From JAJYTL01 sp046705265 (GTDB taxonomy: Bacteria > Pseudomonadota > Alphaproteobacteria > Ferrovibrionales > Ferrovibrionaceae): 8,536 nt of DNA. Of this stretch, positions 5,281 through 8,536 are shown piece after piece (position 1 is the stretch's first letter; each line of letters opens with the position of its first letter). The stretch spans positions 1 to 8,536 of the forward strand of contig JBJKQL010000115.1 of the NCBI GenBank assembly GCA_046705265.1. The letters run 5' to 3'. Both the position numbers and the translations under genes were made by a program. The notes under the pieces were generated by a model, which did not search any database, had not been told where the DNA came from, and was given only the letters and a program-made list of their open reading frames with translations.

Positions 5281-6846
5281 GTGCCGTTTGCGTTCGGCGA
5301 CCATGTTCTTGATGCAGAGCGGCGCGAGCTGTACCGGGCGGGCGTGCGCGTTGCACTTGAACCCCAAGTGTTCGACCTTCTCCTTTACTTGGTCGAGAAT
5401 CGCACCCGAGTGATCAGCAAAGACGATTTGATCGAGCATATCTGGCGCGGGCGCGCAGTCTCCAATTCGGCACTGGGAGCCCGGCTCAATAGTGCCCGGA
5501 GTGCGGTCGGCGACAGCGGCGCAGCACAGCGGATTATTCGCACGCTGCCGCGCAAGGGCGTGCGGTTCGTCGCCGAGGTAGAAGAGCATACAACAGCACC
5601 CCAGGTAACGATTATGGTCGCTCCGCCGCCGAGGTTGGCGCAAAAGCCGTCGGTCGCGGTAATGCGGTTCCGCAATTTGAGCAGTGATCCGGAGCAGGCG
5701 TATTTTTCAGAAGGTATCGTTGATGAGATCGTCACCGCGCTGTCACGAATCCGCTGGCTTTCCGTATTCTCCTACAATTCGATCCCTCCCGATGAGGCCC
5801 GTCAGGGCAAGGTGAGCCAAGTGGGCCGTGATTTCGGCGCGCAATACTTGCTTGAGGGTTCGGTGCGCAAGTTACGTCAACGACTTCGGATCACTGGGCG
5901 GTTGCTCGACGCCCAAACCGGGAGACATGTCTGGGCCGACCGCTTCGAAGGTAGCATCAAAGCCGTCTTCGAATTGCAGGACCGCGTTGCGGCGGGTGTT
6001 GCGGGAGTGATCGAACCGGCGTTGCAAGCCGCCGAAGCCGTTCGCTCGAGCGGCCTCGCAACGGATGACATGACGGCTTACGATCTCTATTTGCGCGCAC
6101 ACGCGCTCTACCTCTCAGGCGCCAAGCGGGTATCCGAAGCGCTTGGACTGCTGGAGAAAGCGGTTGCGCGCGATCCCCACTTTGCCCCAGCACTTGCTTG
6201 GGCCGGAACCTGCTGCTTTCGGTTGGTCAGCGATGGGCGAAGCAGTGATCCGACGGCAGATCGTCTGAGAAGCGTCGCCTTCGCGCGGCGCGCGCTGGAG
6301 GTCGGCGGTGACGACCCGGGCATTCTTGCGAATGCTGCCCAGGCCTTGGCTTTCTTCGGCCAGGATATCGATGCGATGGCGGCGCTTGCGGACCGTGCCC
6401 TGACGCTCAATCCCAATTTTGCGCGGGGATGGTTCTGCAGCGGCGCGATACATCTGTGGGCAGGCCAAATCGAGGTAGCCATTGAGCATGCCAACACGGC
6501 GCTACGCCTAAGTTCGTGGAACCGTGTTGCGCCGTCACTCGGCCTGATCGGCATGGCGCATTTTCTCGGCCAACGTTTCGACAAGGCGATATCGACCCTG
6601 CTTTTGGCAATCGAGGAGGACCCGAGCTATCCGCAACCATACCGCTACTTGGCCGCTTCTTATGCCCACCTGGGTCGGCTCGGTCAGGCGCGAGCTGTAA
6701 TCGAGCGGCTGCGCGCGGCAGCTCCTCTCGTTGTGCCGGACCCGAGCTATCTAAGAAATCCTGAGCATCGCCAGCTTTACCTGTCTGGCGTCCTTCTAGC
6801 CATCGGGCACAAGGCGAGCGTGCTCTCCGCATATACAGGCTCTTGA
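5281..6846 (+). CDS. Transcriptional regulator: winged helix (OmpR/CadC type) + TolB_N/FlgO-like domain + TPRs
   Basis: The 521-residue product has a clear three-part layout. Residues 1-100 form an OmpR/PhoB-type winged-helix DNA-binding domain (LEPQVFDLLLYLVENR, SKDDLIEHIWRGR, then RIIRTLPRKGVRFVAEV). Residues about 122-245 start KPSVAVMRFRNLSSDPEQAY, the pattern of TolB_N/FlgO-like domains that follow winged helices or cyclase domains in alphaproteobacteria, and include YLLEGSVRK and GRHVWADRFEG. Residues about 285-490 are TPR-like helical pairs (e.g. ALGLLEKAVARDPHFAPALAWAG, YRYLAASYAHLGRLGQARAV). No membrane segment is visible, so unlike CadC it is probably cytoplasmic. It likely binds DNA and senses a protein or ligand through the TPRs. 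GTG 5281 matches the usual family start just before FAFGDHVLDAERREL; TTG 5197, with AGAGG 6 nt upstream, is a possible alternative adding 28 residues. It faces away from the envelope gene set and may regulate it. Confidence 0.9.
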   Translation: MPFAFGDHVLDAERRELYRAGVRVALEPQVFDLLLYLVENRTRVISKDDLIEHIWRGRAVSNSALGARLNSARSAVGDSGAAQRIIRTLPRKGVRFVAEVEEHTTAPQVTIMVAPPPRLAQKPSVAVMRFRNLSSDPEQAYFSEGIVDEIVTALSRIRWLSVFSYNSIPPDEARQGKVSQVGRDFGAQYLLEGSVRKLRQRLRITGRLLDAQTGRHVWADRFEGSIKAVFELQDRVAAGVAGVIEPALQAAEAVRSSGLATDDMTAYDLYLRAHALYLSGAKRVSEALGLLEKAVARDPHFAPALAWAGTCCFRLVSDGRSSDPTADRLRSVAFARRALEVGGDDPGILANAAQALAFFGQDIDAMAALADRALTLNPNFARGWFCSGAIHLWAGQIEVAIEHANTALRLSSWNRVAPSLGLIGMAHFLGQRFDKAISTLLLAIEEDPSYPQPYRYLAASYAHLGRLGQARAVIERLRAAAPLVVPDPSYLRNPEHRQLYLSGVLLAIGHKASVLSAYTGS

Positions 6847-7488
6847 ACCGTTCGGACACGTTACTTCGTGATCTCGAGGCTGGCGATTGCAGTCTGGGCG
6901 TCTGGCAAGGCCGCAGGTCTGCTTTTGAGCCGATAGCCACCCGAGCATACGTAAGCCGCGCTCGCTCGCATTCAGTAAGATTGTCGTCTCGTCACGGCGG
7001 TCGGAGATGGCACTCCGCGTGCGTCCGGATCGGCAATGGACAGCCGTGCACTAAACCAAGTGCAGTAGACGACTCAAGGTGGTGCTCGCCGCGATTCCAG
7101 TTCTTCGACTCGATCCACTTGCTCCTTATCAGAAGTGGCGACGGCGCAAAGAGGGAGAAACCGGCCCTTGACGAACCGCAAATGAAACGCTTCACGGCAG
7201 CGGTAATGGCGATGCCGTGAATGACCGCTCGACCCCACACGAGCCGTTGGGCGTGACGGCTCTTGCTCTGGCCTCGAACAACCCAGGAGCCTCATGCGAT
7301 AATCGCGTGTCGGATGGCGGTAATGGTGGATACTGGATTTTGCGATCATTGGTCCAAAAAAAGGCCGCTCCCCAGGTCCGCCGACCGTTGGTGCGAAGCT
7401 TTGTTAAGGTCTCAACATGCGCATCATTCTATCGGAAGGATCGGGTCTCACCTCTCGCCAGACCCCACCCGCGCGCACGAACCTTGAT
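6847..7488. other. Gene-poor stretch, possibly decayed sequence
   Basis: About 640 bp between the regulator and the DUF2459 gene. Open frames exist on both strands (e.g. plus 6843-7220, minus 7074-7349), but they are Arg/Ser-rich, overlap one another, lack good ribosome sites and show no recognisable domain. This looks like high-GC shadow sequence or a decayed gene. A short hairpin GAGCCGT-N8-ACGGCTC (7241-7262) is the only clear structure; it has no T-run. Confidence 0.5.
7241..7262 (+). repeat. 7-bp stem-loop in non-coding region
   Basis: GAGCCGT (7241-7247) and ACGGCTC (7256-7262) are exact inverted copies around an 8-nt loop. It is about 400 bp past the regulator stop and not followed by a T-run, so it is at best a weak or factor-dependent termination structure. 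Confidence 0.3.
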
Positions 7489-8148
7489 TCATCGCTCTTG
7501 CCGGGCAAGGCTGCGAACCTGGTCGACAACTTGATGAGCGAAGACTACCCCAACCGGGCTGACTGGCAACCCACTGACGTGGAGGGCTTCAGCAGTCCAG
7601 GTATTGCAGGTGTTGGCAAGACTGTAGGTTCCGCTCGAGGTGTAGAAAGAGCTGCCGGGATAAGGGCCGTTGCCAAGCCGGTGGGGAACGTGATCCGAAT
7701 CTTCCTCGATATAACGCCAAATGAACTGAGAGAGGCGATCGAGGCCATCCTGTGACACGCGGATTGTGAAAACGCTCGCATCGGCGGCGAAGAACTCGGG
7801 CGGCGGTCTGGTCAAAGGGATGATCAAGATGACCGCGGGCCCGGGAACTGAGGCCTTGAGCAGATCACCGAGGCCCGGATTTTGCGCCATATAATAGTCG
7901 CGCTGCCCCCACCCAAATACGAAGAACTGGGAATCCGGCGAGGCTCGCTTCAACGCGGCCAGAGAACCGGTCATCGCACGCGCCGGGAGTCCGATCTCGG
8001 TATGCCAACCCTGAGATATCACATAGATGGACGCAAGCCGCGGGGCGTGGCCCGCATAAGGTGGTACTGGCGAAGAGGCACATCCCGAGAGGCCTTCCAC
8101 CAATGCGATCACGATTAATGAGGCGATCCAATTCCGAAGGTGGTTCAT
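7489..8148 (-). CDS. DUF2459 (TIGR02117-like) lipoprotein
   Basis: The 219-residue product begins with a lipoprotein signal peptide: MNHLRNW, a hydrophobic core, then lipobox LSGC with Cys23 as the lipidated residue, so it should be membrane attached on the periplasmic side. The mature part carries the DUF2459 signatures in order: YVISQGWHTEIGLP (His49), FVFGWGQRDYY (78-86) and, near the end, NTCNTWTAEALHVSGLPV (Cys181), then a VVFAHQVVDQVR tail. Family members usually have Asp where this protein has Gln82 (GWGD to GWGQ). The biochemical role of DUF2459 is not known to me; conserved His before Cys would suit a permuted papain-like (NlpC/LRAT-type) hydrolase, but this is conjecture. ATG 8148 puts the signal peptide at the N-terminus; ATG 8169 and an upstream frame to 8229 are alternatives. 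The ribosome site is weak (GAG close to the ATG). No operon partner is visible. Confidence 0.9.
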   Translation of the reverse strand: MNHLRNWIASLIVIALVEGLSGCASSPVPPYAGHAPRLASIYVISQGWHTEIGLPARAMTGSLAALKRASPDSQFFVFGWGQRDYYMAQNPGLGDLLKASVPGPAVILIIPLTRPPPEFFAADASVFTIRVSQDGLDRLSQFIWRYIEEDSDHVPHRLGNGPYPGSSFYTSSGTYSLANTCNTWTAEALHVSGLPVSPVGVVFAHQVVDQVRSLARQER

Positions 8149-8536
8149 CTCGTGGCCGCGAAGCTTCATCTTGTTAGCCGTGCCGGTCGCGATGCGTCTC
8201 CGGCTGCCCGAATCAGGGCATGTCGGCACCGATTATAAACAAACCACCAAGCGGACCGGCCTGATCGTTATTTTAAGAACCATCGCACTCAGCTTATACC
8301 AGTCCCATTCCCGATCGGATCGAGGGCCTTGGGGCGGCTTGATTCTGAAGCGAAAGCTATTGCCTTTGGGGAACGCCGCACGATTCTCTATGACCTTCTG
8401 AATTTCCCTCTAGCCCGTCTTATTCGTGACAAGTTGAATTTTTGGCGACGGATGTGGCGGAGATTCCCGATTTATCACATGATTCTGATTGGGAATCGGA
8501 GTCATGGATTGATCGAGGAGCGCCACACCCGTCATG
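8149..8536. other. Non-coding region upstream of the DUF2459 gene
   Basis: About 390 bp without a supported gene. The plus frame 8171-8401 and a minus frame of similar extent (about 8230-8415, no usable start codon) show no known domain. The region should hold the promoter of the DUF2459 gene, but no clear -35/-10 pair was seen. The far right holds an imperfect inverted repeat (8462-8497). Confidence 0.45.
8462..8497. repeat. Imperfect inverted repeat GATTCCC...GGGAATC
   Basis: The outer arms GATTCCC (8462-8468) and GGGAATC (8491-8497) are exact complements. Extending to 10-bp arms (8462-8471 with 8488-8497) gives one mismatch, with a 16-nt centre. It lies in non-coding DNA at the window edge. 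It could be an intergenic repeat, part of an IS end, or a regulator site; there is nothing to decide between these. Confidence 0.4.

Noticed and set aside
6407..6940. Minus-strand frame of 177 codons over the end of the regulator
   Set aside because: It is the shadow of a well supported TPR region on the plus strand.
6843..7220. Plus frame of 125 codons overlapping the regulator stop, as a possible downstream operon gene
   Set aside because: The TTG start lacks a ribosome site, the product has no recognisable motif, and competing frames cover the same region.
8171..8401. Plus frame and opposite minus frame upstream of the DUF2459 gene
   Set aside because: Short, no known domain; the minus frame has no start codon after its upstream TAG stop.

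Overview
The window looks like accessory DNA from a high-GC alphaproteobacterium, most likely a Bradyrhizobium-like member of the Hyphomicrobiales. The pointers are gene style: an integrase N-terminus and an IS256-family transposase of the rhizobial type, a winged-helix/TolB_N-like/TPR regulator, a DUF2459 lipoprotein, and many remnants of mobile DNA. The organism is inferred from recall of these families, not from a search.

Left part (1-~870): nested mobile elements. A tyrosine recombinase gene leaves the window on the minus strand. Its start codon lies behind a 12-bp hairpin that hides its ribosome binding site. Upstream of it is a cluster of five TCGGCATA sites in both orientations, ending in a 32-bp palindrome. 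Directly at the palindrome begins a 5'-truncated IS256-family transposase, so the recombinase element appears to have inserted into, or recombined with, an older IS256-type element. The right end of that IS in turn cuts off the 3' end of a minus-strand gene for an exported protein with a C39/papain-like cysteine peptidase segment; the catalytic His/Asp part seems to be lost.

Middle part (~870-5280): a minus-strand set of four exported or membrane proteins of unknown function: a 162-aa protein with four membrane segments, a 260-aa anchored or secreted protein with a Gly/Pro-rich tail, a 195-aa secreted protein with a duplicated cysteine loop, and the truncated peptidase-like protein. A 3' remnant of another transposase, holding a strong hairpin, sits between the last two. 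Divergent from this set is a plus-strand transcriptional regulator (winged helix, TolB_N/FlgO-like domain, TPRs) that could control it; this link is inferred only from position.

Right part (6847-8536): about 640 bp with no convincing gene, a minus-strand DUF2459 lipoprotein, and about 390 bp of non-coding sequence ending in an imperfect inverted repeat.

No complete defence system, CRISPR array, tRNA or rRNA was seen. The most original material is the unknown envelope/exported gene set and the layered insertion junctions with a recombinase-site array.
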